DNA from: Verrucomicrobia bacterium UBA1183
Lineage (GTDB): Bacteria > Verrucomicrobiota > Verrucomicrobiia > Opitutales > UBA9783
DNA length: 55,106 bases
Direction of reading: 5' to 3'
NCBI GenBank assembly: GCA_002309885.1
Contig: DBYP01000022.1
Location: 1-55,106 of the forward strand
The stretch's first letter is position 1, and every line of letters begins with the position of its first letter. The position numbers were made by a program, and so were the translations under genes. Below are positions 33,340 through 43,010 of this stretch, piece by piece. Below the pieces are notes generated by a model, which did not search any database, was not told where the DNA came from, and worked only from the letters and a program-made list of their open reading frames with translations.

Positions 33340-33855
33340 CTACACTTTGTCTGATTGTCTTCTAAGCTTGAAAAATGTCCGCAGCAATTCTTCACAAGCA
33401 CCTTCTAAGGATTCACAGGTAACATCGACGTTATGATAGAGGCGTAAGATTTCAGAAAAATGGATACAACCGCCCATACAGCCTTGGGCTTTGTCCCAGA
33501 CGCCTACGACAACTTTCGGAATGCGAGCTTTATGAATAGCCCCGCTGCACATGGGACAAGGTTCTTTGGTGACATATAGCGTAACATTATTGAGCCGCCA
33601 ATCTGAACGCTTTTGAGATAGATAGCGGATGATTTGCATTTCCGCATGCGCGGTTGCATCTCGCATCGTTTCAACCTGATTGCAGGCTCGAGCAACGATT
33701 TCTCCATTAACGACGGCAATTGCACCGATAGGGATTTCGCCCAATTCCCAAGCGCGTAAAGCTTCATTGTAGGCACATTTCATGAAAAATGCATCCGTTG
33801 GCTGATAAGCCTGCTCATCAAAAGGCAAAAACGGACATTTTGGTATAAACTGCAT
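33340..33855 (-). CDS. tadA: tRNA-specific adenosine deaminase
   Basis: Converts A34 to inosine in the tRNA-Arg(ACG) anticodon. The zinc site and catalytic Glu are in HAEMQII, and the second zinc motif is PCPMCSGAIHKARI. VGVWDKAQGCMGGCIHF and the C-terminal CEELLRTFFKLRR match TadA. It is 171 residues from 33855; an internal ATG at 33783 (MKCAYNEALRAWE) would give the more usual ~147 and is a plausible true start. It is convergent with lepB across repeat H. Confidence 0.92.
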   Translation of the reverse strand: MQFIPKCPFLPFDEQAYQPTDAFFMKCAYNEALRAWELGEIPIGAIAVVNGEIVARACNQVETMRDATAHAEMQIIRYLSQKRSDWRLNNVTLYVTKEPCPMCSGAIHKARIPKVVVGVWDKAQGCMGGCIHFSEILRLYHNVDVTCESLEGACEELLRTFFKLRRQSDKV

Positions 33856-33926
33856 AAAATGATTGCGTTACGACGATAAAATGCTACAATTTTCTATAAG
33901 TGAAACTTGCATTTGGATAATTTACA

Positions 33927-36236
33927 ATGAAAAAATTTTTTAAAATATTGCTGGCGTTCTTTATTTTACCGACGCTTTGGTTTTTTTGCTCAAAATTTGA
34001 TTGGATGCAGAAGCTGGAAAACTACACAATTTGGTTACGTTATTGGGTTCGCGGAGATATTAACGAAGAAAAGCTAGCCAAAAAAGTCGGGAAAGAGATT
34101 CCCAAGATCGTTTGTGTCAATATAAGCGATGATTCGCTCAAATATTTGGGGGAAGCGCCTATTCCTATGAGTTTCTATGCAAAAACAATGCATGCTCTGC
34201 AAAAATATGCTCAAAATCCCGTTATTGTTACCGATATATTCTTTGGAGAAAAGCAGTATTCAACGCTTGTAGATCTTGGCAAAGTAAGGAACGATTCACT
34301 TTTGTGTAATTACTACTTTACGCGCCTAAATAATTGTGTTGTTGGCGGTTGGTTTAATTGCAATAAAAAAGCCGATCAAATACCTTTAAAAAATGAATAT
34401 CCGCTACCGCTCATTAAGGAAGGTTTTGTAGATTTTCAGAAAGTAAAAGCCCCCATTTTGCCGTCTCCCAATATCGTTGGCCGGAAAATTCCCATTGGTA
34501 TACTCAATGTTTCTGCTTCTACGAATCCGGAAGATGTTGTTCGCTGGATGCCACTATATGCTCGGACCCAAGATTGGATTTTTTATAACATTAGTCTCGA
34601 AGCCCTTCACCAGGTTCTGAATCCTAATGGGACCATGGATATCTATGGAGATGATTCAGAGAATGAAAAATACGGGGATCAGCACGTCATATTATTACTG
34701 GATAAAGATGTTGCAGTTGTAAAACAGATCCCGCTTCAGCAGCGACAATTACTGGAGATTAATTGGTTTTCTTCTTGGGAGGATCTTCCCAATAGAAAAT
34801 TGGGTATAGAAGATGTTTTAAGTAATTTTGAAGTGTTAGAAAATGGAAATGCACCCAACGAAAAGAAAATGGTAGCGAAGAGCTTTTTTCAACAATTCGA
34901 CAACGCAGTTGTTTTCTTAAGCAATACCTACACCGATTCGATAGCGATAAAAACCATGATTGATGCCGAAAAGGTCCCGGCAATTTCTGCTCACATAAAT
35001 ACCTTCAAAACCCTTTATTATGAAAATTATATTCAAGAAATACCCGATTGGCTTCAATTCTTAATCCTTTTCTTGATGAATTTCTTTATTGCCAGTTTAA
35101 CGTTATACGCGGATTATTTCCTGAAGTTTTCGCGGTATTTTATTGGTTTCATTTTCCTTTATTTCTTAGTGGCATTCTATGTATTTGGATTCTTCAGTTC
35201 AGACCTACACATTTTGTTGCCTATAATACCTTCCTTGGGTACTGTAATGTCATTCTGGGGATTGGGAATGTTTTATCAATTAATTGTAGAACGGCAGCAA
35301 CGTCTTAAGATTAAGCGTGTTTTCAGCAATTATTTATCCCCTCAATTGGTTTCTGCCATGATGGAGCAACAGGAGTATCCACAATTGGGAGGCGTTGAAA
35401 GAAATTTGACTGCATTTTTCAGTGACATTCAGAATTTTTCTACATTTTCGGAAATGCTTGAACCAAAAGATTTGGTTTGTTTGATGAACGAATATTTAAG
35501 TGTGGTAACCAATGTTATAATTACGGAAGGTGGAAATCTCGATAAATATATCGGCGATGCTGTTGTTGCCATGTTTGGTGCTCCCTTCCCGATTGAAAAC
35601 CATCCGATAAATGCCTGTTTGGCGGCATGCCGTATACAAGATAAACAAGCTTACTTGCGCCAACGCTGGGCATTAGAACATCCGACTTGGCCCAAAAATA
35701 TTTTTCAAATGCGAACCCGTATTGGACTATGTTCTGGCAAAGCGGTTGTGGGTAACATGGGATCCAACATGCGCTTCGACTTTACCATGATGGGCGATAC
35801 GGTTAATATTGGTGCGCGTTGTGAATCAGGCGCTAAATCGTATGGTGTGTATACGCTTGTAGCCGAAGATACTTACAATGCGGTTATCCGGGAAACACAG
35901 CAGTTTACATTCCGTTTTATCGATCGTATCGTTGTTAAAGGGCGGCAACATCCTTTGGGGGTTTATGAACTTTTAGGGATCACGAGTGAGTTGAAACAAC
36001 CTACGTTTGATTGTATCGAAAATTTCGAGAAGGGAATTCACTTCTACCTTTCCCAAGATTGGGCACATGCTATCGAATGTTTTCAAAGATCTGCCGAGAT
36101 GGAACCTCGTATTCCCGAAAGGGATCCTGGAATTTTCACCAATCCATCGCTTGTCTTTGCTGAAAGGTGTCGCTATATGCAACAAAATCCGCCAGTTGAA
36201 GATTGGGATGGCGTGTTTGTCATGAAAACCAAATAA
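33927..36236 (+). CDS. CHASE2-domain adenylate cyclase (class III)
   Basis: A membrane sensor that makes cyclic AMP. The 769 residues start with one N-terminal helix, then a large extracytoplasmic CHASE2 domain (about 30-370). Three membrane helices follow (about 375-465) and then a class III cyclase domain. Metal-binding aspartates are in FFSDIQNFS (near 500) and YIGDAVVAMFGAP (near 543). Adenine-specifying Lys is in NLDKYIGDA and Asp in FTMMGDTVN. The transition-state Asn and Arg are in VNIGARCE. All catalytic residues are present, so activity is expected. A short C-terminal segment with FEKGIHFYLSQDWAHAIECFQRSAEMEP is TPR-like. flhA begins three bases after its stop. Confidence 0.93.
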   Translation: MKKFFKILLAFFILPTLWFFCSKFDWMQKLENYTIWLRYWVRGDINEEKLAKKVGKEIPKIVCVNISDDSLKYLGEAPIPMSFYAKTMHALQKYAQNPVIVTDIFFGEKQYSTLVDLGKVRNDSLLCNYYFTRLNNCVVGGWFNCNKKADQIPLKNEYPLPLIKEGFVDFQKVKAPILPSPNIVGRKIPIGILNVSASTNPEDVVRWMPLYARTQDWIFYNISLEALHQVLNPNGTMDIYGDDSENEKYGDQHVILLLDKDVAVVKQIPLQQRQLLEINWFSSWEDLPNRKLGIEDVLSNFEVLENGNAPNEKKMVAKSFFQQFDNAVVFLSNTYTDSIAIKTMIDAEKVPAISAHINTFKTLYYENYIQEIPDWLQFLILFLMNFFIASLTLYADYFLKFSRYFIGFIFLYFLVAFYVFGFFSSDLHILLPIIPSLGTVMSFWGLGMFYQLIVERQQRLKIKRVFSNYLSPQLVSAMMEQQEYPQLGGVERNLTAFFSDIQNFSTFSEMLEPKDLVCLMNEYLSVVTNVIITEGGNLDKYIGDAVVAMFGAPFPIENHPINACLAACRIQDKQAYLRQRWALEHPTWPKNIFQMRTRIGLCSGKAVVGNMGSNMRFDFTMMGDTVNIGARCESGAKSYGVYTLVAEDTYNAVIRETQQFTFRFIDRIVVKGRQHPLGVYELLGITSELKQPTFDCIENFEKGIHFYLSQDWAHAIECFQRSAEMEPRIPERDPGIFTNPSLVFAERCRYMQQNPPVEDWDGVFVMKTK

Positions 36237-36239
36237 AAA

Positions 36240-38345
36240 ATGGCAGAACAACCTTCTGTATTTAAGAAGCTATTTCAACAAACAGATGTCGTTTTTACCT
36301 TCGCTCTGTTTGGTATTGTTATGCTTCTTATCTTGCCGATTTCTTCGGTATTGATGGATTTGCTTTTGGCGGTCAGTATCGGATTATCATTGCTCATCCT
36401 TTTGATCGTTGTTTACCTAAGAAATCCAGCAGAATTTACCGTATTTCCGACATTACTATTAACGGTAACGCTTTTTCGTTTGGGGTTGAATGTCGCGTCA
36501 ACACGGTTGATTTTGCTCGAAGGTTATGCCGGCAGTGTCATCGATTCTTTTGGAAACTTCGTTGTACAAGGTAATTACGTCGTAGGCGCGGTTGTCTTCC
36601 TAATTTTGGTTGTTGTTAATTTCGTTGTCATCACGAAGGGTGCTGGTCGTATCGCGGAAGTTGCCGCGCGTTTTACTTTGGATGCCATGCCGGGTAAACA
36701 GATGGCCATTGATGCGGAATTGAATGCCGGATTGATTGATGAAAATAAGGCAACCCAGCGTCGTATGAAAATACAAAAGGAAGCCGATTTCTATGGAGCT
36801 ATGGATGGTGCCAGTAAATTCGTCCGTGGAGATGCGATCGCAGGATTATTGATTACTGCCATCAACGTTATCGGAGGTATCGCCATCGGTGTTGTACAGA
36901 AGGGCATGCCGTTGGTACATGCGCTGCAACGTTATACACTGCTATCTATCGGTGATGGCCTCGTTTCGCAGATTCCTTCGCTTATTGTTTCCATCGGTGC
37001 TGGTATGTTGATTACCCGAACCAGTGAATCCAGTAATTTAGGTGAACATTTCCGGCAACAGCTTTTCTTTTCTCCCAAAGCGCTAAAAATTGTTGCAGCG
37101 ATGTTGCTGATATTTTCCATTATGCCGGGAATGCCGTTCTTACCTTTCAGTTGCCTAGGTTTATTGCTAATATTTACCGCATTTCATTTAAAAGAGAAAC
37201 CCGAGAACGATCCTGAATTTGAGCAGGCGTTGCACCAGCAACAGGATAAATTGGGCGATACACAGGAAGAGGCTGCTACCAATAAAACCACAGTAAATTT
37301 CAATGAAGAAGTTATTACAGTGGAATTGGGGTATAATTTGCTACCTTTCAATGATGCCAAAACCGGTGGTGATCTTTTCGAACGTATCAGTAATATCCAA
37401 AACAAGTTGGAGCGCGATCTTGGATTTTTTATTCCCAAAATCACCATCAAAGATAATGTAGATATTCCTGGGAATCGCTATCGTATTCTTTTGCGCGGGA
37501 AGGGAATTGCATCCCATGATTTAGAGACGCACGGTTGGTTGGCGATGACCGGCGATGAAGAAAATACTTTATTACCGTTAAACAATGCGGTAGAAACCCG
37601 AGAGCCGGTTTTCAACATCAAAGCCTGGTGGGTTAAGGATAGCGATAAAGAGGATGCAGAACTCAAAGGTTATACGCTGGTGGATCCTGTTTCTGTTCTC
37701 ATTACACACCTCTCGGAAATTCTCCGGCAAAATGCTCATCTACTTTTGGGACGAGAAGATACGCAAAAGCTACTAGATGCGGTTAAAACCAAGAATCCCA
37801 CGCTCATTGCTGAATTGCTTCCGGATCTCGTAACCGTTGGCCTTATTCAACATGTTTTGCAAAATTTGCTGAAAGAAGGCATTAGTTTGAAGCATTTAAC
37901 GCTCATTTTGGAAACCATCGGTGATTTTGCACCTTTTACCAAGCATCCCGATGATCTTTCGGAACAAGCGCGCCGAAAGCTTGGTATGTATTTTGTTGAA
38001 AATTACATTCACGCCGGCTACCTATCTGCCATTATCATTGATCCAAAACTGGAAAACGAACTTATTTCACAGATTAAACGTACACAATTCGAAATCGGCT
38101 TATTTATCGAGCCTACGGTCACTCAAGAATTGTTACAACACTTAACGCCACTTTTGAATCACATGCAGGAGCAATCTCTGGAACCGCTCGTTCTGACCTC
38201 TAATGAACTGCGCCTTCCTTTTAAACGTTTTTTTGAACCCTCTTTCCCTAAAATGGTCGTCCTTTCTTACCAAGAGCTTCCTAACGACATTCAAATTCGT
38301 AATTTAGGCATTCTAAAACGCGATTATTCCGACATTGCAAAGTGA
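36240..38345 (+). CDS. flhA: Flagellar export gate protein FlhA
   Basis: The 701-residue inner-membrane export gate of the flagellar type III apparatus. Eight N-terminal helices and the FHIPEP block are present: EFTVFPTLLLTVTLFRLGLNVASTRLIL, FVVITKGAGRIAEVAARFTLDAMPGKQMAIDAELNAGLIDE, DFYGAMDGASKFVRGDAIAG. These wordings match flagellar FlhA rather than virulence SctV (which has [22 protein letters not shown]-like text). The ~370-residue cytoplasmic domain ends with VVLSYQELPNDIQIRNLGIL. No other flagellar gene lies in the window. Repeat I follows the stop by six bases. Confidence 0.9.
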   Translation: MAEQPSVFKKLFQQTDVVFTFALFGIVMLLILPISSVLMDLLLAVSIGLSLLILLIVVYLRNPAEFTVFPTLLLTVTLFRLGLNVASTRLILLEGYAGSVIDSFGNFVVQGNYVVGAVVFLILVVVNFVVITKGAGRIAEVAARFTLDAMPGKQMAIDAELNAGLIDENKATQRRMKIQKEADFYGAMDGASKFVRGDAIAGLLITAINVIGGIAIGVVQKGMPLVHALQRYTLLSIGDGLVSQIPSLIVSIGAGMLITRTSESSNLGEHFRQQLFFSPKALKIVAAMLLIFSIMPGMPFLPFSCLGLLLIFTAFHLKEKPENDPEFEQALHQQQDKLGDTQEEAATNKTTVNFNEEVITVELGYNLLPFNDAKTGGDLFERISNIQNKLERDLGFFIPKITIKDNVDIPGNRYRILLRGKGIASHDLETHGWLAMTGDEENTLLPLNNAVETREPVFNIKAWWVKDSDKEDAELKGYTLVDPVSVLITHLSEILRQNAHLLLGREDTQKLLDAVKTKNPTLIAELLPDLVTVGLIQHVLQNLLKEGISLKHLTLILETIGDFAPFTKHPDDLSEQARRKLGMYFVENYIHAGYLSAIIIDPKLENELISQIKRTQFEIGLFIEPTVTQELLQHLTPLLNHMQEQSLEPLVLTSNELRLPFKRFFEPSFPKMVVLSYQELPNDIQIRNLGILKRDYSDIAK

Positions 38346-38351
38346 AATTTA

Positions 38352-38547
38352 GGGCGTGTCTATCCAAGCTAGAGTGTATCTAAGGGAGATAAAAAGTCGC
38401 AATTTTGAAGGATTTTTTGTAAAAAACCCCTCAAACTCCCTTAAAAACAGGGCAGCGGCCCTGCACCCCAGTCATTTTGCAACAATGTTGCAAAATAAGG
38501 AAAAAGTTTTTGAGGGTTTAAGGGAACTTTTTTTAAAAAGTTCTCTT
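38352..38547 (+). repeat. Interspersed multi-hairpin repeat, copy I
   Basis: Starts GGGCGTGTCTATCCAAGC directly after TA at 38350-38351, the 5' terminal repeat. A second terminal-repeat-like segment, AGAGTGTATC, follows at once, so the 5' end may be composite. The core from 38405 contains all hairpins including the GC palindrome (38448-38465). The 3' terminal repeat was not found. The ~135 bases after it hold no recognised feature. Confidence 0.85.
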
Positions 38548-38683
38548 AGGATTTATGCTGCAAAATTTTTTGACTTCATTAATTTCTTTAGATGTCATTT
38601 TTTTGATTTACTCAATAACTACCGCTTTTCAAAGTATTTTCCAGAGTAAAAAATTAAGACCACAATAATTTTTGTTTATAAGC

Positions 38684-38711
38684 TTGCCAATAAAAAATAG
38701 AGGTATACAAT
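38684..38711 (+). promoter_or_regulatory. Candidate promoter of beta-CASP RNase-MATE genes
   Basis: TTGCCA (38684-38689), a 16-base spacer and TACAAT (38706-38711). The predicted start near 38718 leaves a leader of about 50 bases to the GTG at 38769. Confidence 0.4.
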
Positions 38712-38768
38712 TATCTTTGATTGCTTTAATGAGTCGTCGTCGTTTTTTATTAACATCGTTTTATATTT

Positions 38769-40139
38769 GTGGCTAAGTTTTTTGTAAAGGATCTTAATTT
38801 TGAAAAGAATATCGGGGCAAATAGTCTCTCGTTAAAGGTAGGGGCTTTCCATTTTTTGGTCGATGCGGGCATGGATCCCAAACGTCTAGGAAATGAAGCG
38901 CTGCCGAAGCTCAAGGGGATACCGAAAAATTCCGTTGATTTTATTTTGCTGACGCACTGCCATTTGGATCATTTAGGAAGTTTGCCGATTGTGATGAAGC
39001 AGCAAACCAAAGCGCAGGTGTTGGTCAGTTATCCAACGCAATTGATTGCACCTTTCATGCTAGAAAATTCGTACTCCGTTATGTGCCGTCAAAAGGATGA
39101 AAAAGGTATTTCGGAGTATCCATTGTTCACCAAGGATGATATTGCGCAAGTTGCCAAAAAATTCTTTCCGGTCAAGTATGGGCAAACGTATGTCCTGAAA
39201 AAAGAAGACCAGCAGGCAAACATTACCTTCTTTGAAGCAGGGCACGTTTTGGGTGCTTCCAGCGTTCTTATCGAGCACGAAGGTCGGAAGCTCTTTATCA
39301 CCGGCGATATTCTGTTTTCAGATCAAAATTCGCTTCGTGGAGCGCATATTCCACAACTGCAAGATTTGGACGTCGTTATTATGGAAACGACACGTGGGGC
39401 TACCGAACGTAAAGCTTCTCGGCGCAACGAAGAAGAGCGTTTAATAAAAACCATCGCGAAGACCATCAAAAACGGCGGTGCATGCCTTATTCCCGCCTTT
39501 GCTTTGGGACGTATGCAGGAAATGCTTGTTCTGCTTTATGAAGCCAAGAAGGCGAATAAATTACCAGATTGTCCTATTTACTGTTCGGGCTTGGGTATGG
39601 CTTTGGTCAGCGTTTTTGATGAAATCGGTAAAACCTCACCGTATTTGAATTTTAGTCGACAAATTCTGAAAAAACTGAATGTTAAATCCATGCGGCGCAA
39701 AAAGATAGATCCCAAAACATCGACGTTGAAGTCGCCTGCGATTTACCTGTTAAGTAGCGGTATGTTGGTTGAACACACACCTGCTTATAACGTTGCCGCA
39801 TGCCTGTTAAACAACAATAAAAACAGCATTTGCTTTGTAGGTTATTGCGATGAAAGAACCCCAGGGGGACAGTTGTTACAAGCCAAACATAATTCCACTT
39901 TTCGTTTCGAAGAAATTAATTTTTCAACCAAGATTCGAGCGAAAATCGACCGTTTTGACTTAAGTGGTCATGCGGATCGAGATGAACTTTGCGAGTTCAT
40001 TCATGCGCAGCAACCTAAGAAAGTGGTTTTGACGCATGGCGAAGAAGCTTCTCGCGAGTGGTTTATGGCAAGATTTTCCAAACAGGAAAGGAGTTGTTCC
40101 GTGTTAGATCCGGAAGTCGGAAAATCGTATTGCCTATGA
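38769..40139 (+). CDS. Beta-CASP metallo-beta-lactamase ribonuclease
   Basis: A 456-residue MBL/beta-CASP nuclease of the bacterial YSH1/CPSF-73-like group, expected to cleave RNA in the cytoplasm. It starts with GTG. The zinc motif LTHCHLDHLGSLP (near residues 62-74) is followed by FFEAGHVLGASSVLIE and FITGDILFS. The beta-CASP region has PAFALGRMQEML, SSGMLVEHTPA and YCDERTPGGQLLQA, then SGHADRDEL and VVLTHGEE near the C-terminus. No KH domains are present, unlike archaeal CPSF proteins. The MATE gene follows after six bases. Confidence 0.88.
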   Translation: MAKFFVKDLNFEKNIGANSLSLKVGAFHFLVDAGMDPKRLGNEALPKLKGIPKNSVDFILLTHCHLDHLGSLPIVMKQQTKAQVLVSYPTQLIAPFMLENSYSVMCRQKDEKGISEYPLFTKDDIAQVAKKFFPVKYGQTYVLKKEDQQANITFFEAGHVLGASSVLIEHEGRKLFITGDILFSDQNSLRGAHIPQLQDLDVVIMETTRGATERKASRRNEEERLIKTIAKTIKNGGACLIPAFALGRMQEMLVLLYEAKKANKLPDCPIYCSGLGMALVSVFDEIGKTSPYLNFSRQILKKLNVKSMRRKKIDPKTSTLKSPAIYLLSSGMLVEHTPAYNVAACLLNNNKNSICFVGYCDERTPGGQLLQAKHNSTFRFEEINFSTKIRAKIDRFDLSGHADRDELCEFIHAQQPKKVVLTHGEEASREWFMARFSKQERSCSVLDPEVGKSYCL

Positions 40140-40145
40140 TTATTT

Positions 40146-41531
40146 ATGGAGGATGGCTCTACAATAAGACAAAATGAGTTCCGGTTGACCCGCCATGGTG
40201 CCGGAACACTGCGTGAGCTTTGGTCCATTTCATGGCCGCTGATGTTAGCCTCCTTCTCGGGAACCTTCATGACATTTATCGACCGAGCCGTTTTGGCACG
40301 GTACCAATCGGAAGCCTTTGATGCCTGTTCGGCGGCTCAGCCGTGGTTTTGGACTTTCGAAGGTATCCTCATGGCGTTTATCGTCTGTACGGAAATTCTC
40401 ATCGGCCGATTCAATGGCGCTCGAAAATACAAGGAAATGGGCCCGGCCGTTTGGCAAATGGTGCTGATTTCATTTTTGAGTTTCGGAATCTTGATTCCGG
40501 TTGCCTACAATGCGCACTATTTACTTGCGGATAACATCGAGGCTTTGGGGTTACCCTACTTGCAACGGCTTCTGTTAACGTTACCCTTTGAAATGGCGGC
40601 ATTCGGGGCTATCGGCGCGTTCTTTGTCGGTCGTGGAGATACCAAAAAAATACCGATGGTCTTGATTACAGTCAATCTCATTAATTGTGTTGGAGATGTT
40701 TGGTTTGTATTTGGAGGCTTAGGCGTTCCTGCGATGGGCATTATCGGTGCAGCATTGGCAACGAATTTTTCACACATTTGTTCTTTTATCATTTTTTTAG
40801 CACTTTTTTTACGCAGAAAATACAAAGAAAAATATGCGATCAATTCATTTCATTGGTCATGGGATTTTCTGAAACAATGTTTCCATATCGGTATGCCCAA
40901 TGCCATTTCCGCGGGGGCTTTCATGGTAGGCTGGTCTCTGTGTTACCAATTTCTCGCATTAGAACTGCCACTTCCGATGTACAAAGCTTACTGTATCGCT
41001 TTTGCGATTTATAATTTTATGTTTTTCGTTATGGATGGCGTTGGGAAAGGTGTCGGAACATTGTGTTCCAATTTTTTAGGTGCTCGAGAACCTCAAAATC
41101 TTGGAAAAGTTTTGAAGCAGTCGCTGCGATTAACTTTTATTTTTTCATTTCTATTTTTAGTTTTGCTGGCTGTTTCTGACCCTATTGTACGCTTCTTAGC
41201 TCCCGAATCTTTTATGCAAGATAGTTTGTTTTGCCATCAGGTTAATTTGTTTCTATACTGGTACGGTGTACTTTTTGTATTAGAAACACTTTGCTTTTGT
41301 GCGCAATATTTCTTGTTTTCTCTTATGAAAGTGAAAATCGTATTGGTCGTGAACATACTCTCTTTCTGGGGCATACAGTTGATTCCTACGTATATTCTTA
41401 TTTCAAAATTTCACTGGAATCCTATCATTTATCTCCAACTCAGCTGTTTGGAACACGCACTGCTATTGCTCATTTTCTATCTTTGGTACCAAAAGAAAAC
41501 TTGGTTGATTGGGTGCGGAAAAATACAATAA
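40146..41531 (+). CDS. MATE family efflux transporter
   Basis: A 461-residue, 12-helix MATE (MOP superfamily) antiporter that exports drugs or metabolites using Na+ or H+. The N-terminal repeat begins RELWSISWPLMLASFSGTFMTFIDRAVLARYQ. The second half repeats the pattern at CFHIGMPNAISAGAFMVGWSLCYQFLA with DGVGKGVGTLCSNFLGAREP. Start ATG at 40146, six bases after the RNase stop. Substrate unknown. The gene is followed by a possible operator upstream of a second efflux system. Confidence 0.88.
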   Translation: MEDGSTIRQNEFRLTRHGAGTLRELWSISWPLMLASFSGTFMTFIDRAVLARYQSEAFDACSAAQPWFWTFEGILMAFIVCTEILIGRFNGARKYKEMGPAVWQMVLISFLSFGILIPVAYNAHYLLADNIEALGLPYLQRLLLTLPFEMAAFGAIGAFFVGRGDTKKIPMVLITVNLINCVGDVWFVFGGLGVPAMGIIGAALATNFSHICSFIIFLALFLRRKYKEKYAINSFHWSWDFLKQCFHIGMPNAISAGAFMVGWSLCYQFLALELPLPMYKAYCIAFAIYNFMFFVMDGVGKGVGTLCSNFLGAREPQNLGKVLKQSLRLTFIFSFLFLVLLAVSDPIVRFLAPESFMQDSLFCHQVNLFLYWYGVLFVLETLCFCAQYFLFSLMKVKIVLVVNILSFWGIQLIPTYILISKFHWNPIIYLQLSCLEHALLLLIFYLWYQKKTWLIGCGKIQ

Positions 41532-41575
41532 AAGCTTGAAAATTTTACATCGCACGCAAAAATATGGTAGGGATT

Positions 41576-41592
41576 TGTCGATTTATGTCGAT
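41576..41592 (+). promoter_or_regulatory. Direct repeat upstream of RND efflux operon
   Basis: TGTCGAT occurs twice (41576-41582 and 41586-41592), ten bases apart, one DNA turn. The repeats lie ~25-40 bases before the tolC-like ATG. TATATATAG follows and AGAAGGAG precedes the ATG. A regulator binding site is plausible but not shown. Confidence 0.35.
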
Positions 41593-41617
41593 ATATATAG
41601 AGAAGGAGATTTTATAA

Positions 41618-43006
41618 ATGAAAACTGTTTTTAATCTTTTTTTAGGTACCATTGTGGTGTTTTTAGGAGGCTGTATCTCAAAAACAAAAAGCATGAGCCC
41701 GGACGCAGAACATCTTTGGAAAGCTGTGGCGATTCCCGAAGGTCGTATCGATGTAACGCAGCCGCTTTTTGAACATTCAGGTACACATTCGTTGGCGTCA
41801 CTGGTAGAGTTAGGTATTTCCAATAATCCGCAAACGCGCAATGCTTGGTGGCAAGCGAAAAAAGCTTTGGCGCAGCAAGGTCGTGCAGAATCTCAATATT
41901 TCCCTACAGTTACCGCCAATGTCGATATTGCAAAACAGCAGACAGGCGCGATTTTAGGGAAACCTATGTCACGTGTTGAAAATTGGGGACCATCGCTCAA
42001 TGTTACCTATCGATTGTTTCAATTTGGAACCAGTACCGCAAATGCCAAGAGTGCAGCGTGTGCTTTAGCTGCAGCGAATTATAAATTTAATCATACGTTA
42101 CAGACCGTTGTTTATAATATACAAAAAAATTATTACAATTATGCTTCGGCTGTAGCCACCATTGAAGCACGAAAAAGCAGTCTAAAAGATGCCACAGCTT
42201 CCTTTGAGGCTGTCCAAAGCCGCCAAGAACATGGATTGGCACGTACGCAAGATGTTTTGCTTGCTAAAGCGGATAAATTGCAAGCCGAATATGAACTACA
42301 AGCGGCTCAAGCGCTTTTGGAAAATTGCCGTGCAGAATTGGCTTTGTCGGTCGGTATACCGGTTTCAAAAGATTTTGATGTTCAAGTGGAATTCAAAGAT
42401 TCCGCACCTTTAACAGAAGAGGTCGAAACGTTATTGGAACAAGCTTTGAAACGTCGTTCAGATGTTTTATCCGCGGAAGCTTCGGTACATGCAGCAGATT
42501 GGGCACATTTGAAAACCCAACGCGAAGCGCTTCCTGCGGTCAATTTTATGGGCAGCATGGGTGCTTTACGTTATCGGCATGATTCTCGATGGCAAAACAA
42601 TTACAGCTTAGGCATTGGCGTCTCTTGGACCCTTTTTAACGGCTTTGACACGCAATATAAGGCGTTAGCAGAGTATGCGAATACAAAAAGCCAAAAATTT
42701 GCGCTACATCAACAACAACTGCAGGTATTGCGCGATGTTTGGACGGAATTTCATACATTTCAGTCCTCGATACAATTGTTCAATTCTGCAAAAGCTCTGG
42801 AAGCTGCGGCCAATGAGTCTTTCGAAGCCATTCGTATAGGCTATGATGCGGGTCTTAATAGCTTATTGGACTTGTTGTCTGCCCAAAAAACATTATCTGA
42901 AGCACGCCTAAAGCGCATCCGTTCCCAAGCAGAATTGGCCATCCACTGGGTACAATTGGCGTATGTCTCAGGTCGCTTGGATCCTAATGATAACCTAAAT
43001 TTTTAA
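41618..43006 (+). CDS. TolC-family outer membrane efflux lipoprotein
   Basis: The 462-residue outer-membrane channel of the tripartite pump. MKTVFNLFLGTIVVFLGGC is a lipoprotein signal, so it is of the OprM/NodT lipid-anchored kind. The mature protein has two related OEP repeats with long helices: ELGISNNPQTRNAWWQAKKALAQQGRAES in the first half, and EQALKRRSDVLSAEASVHAADWAHLKTQREALP starting the second. GLNSLLDLLSAQKTLSEARLKRIRSQAE is near the end. AAGGAG lies ten bases before the ATG. It is the first gene of a pump operon. Confidence 0.9.
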   Translation: MKTVFNLFLGTIVVFLGGCISKTKSMSPDAEHLWKAVAIPEGRIDVTQPLFEHSGTHSLASLVELGISNNPQTRNAWWQAKKALAQQGRAESQYFPTVTANVDIAKQQTGAILGKPMSRVENWGPSLNVTYRLFQFGTSTANAKSAACALAAANYKFNHTLQTVVYNIQKNYYNYASAVATIEARKSSLKDATASFEAVQSRQEHGLARTQDVLLAKADKLQAEYELQAAQALLENCRAELALSVGIPVSKDFDVQVEFKDSAPLTEEVETLLEQALKRRSDVLSAEASVHAADWAHLKTQREALPAVNFMGSMGALRYRHDSRWQNNYSLGIGVSWTLFNGFDTQYKALAEYANTKSQKFALHQQQLQVLRDVWTEFHTFQSSIQLFNSAKALEAAANESFEAIRIGYDAGLNSLLDLLSAQKTLSEARLKRIRSQAELAIHWVQLAYVSGRLDPNDNLNF

Positions 43007-43010
43007 TACC

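Noticed and set aside
36240..38345. Virulence type III export gate SctV
   Set aside because: The conserved blocks read ARFTLDAMPGKQMAIDAELNAG and ITKGAGRIAEV, the flagellar FlhA wording, not the SctV one.
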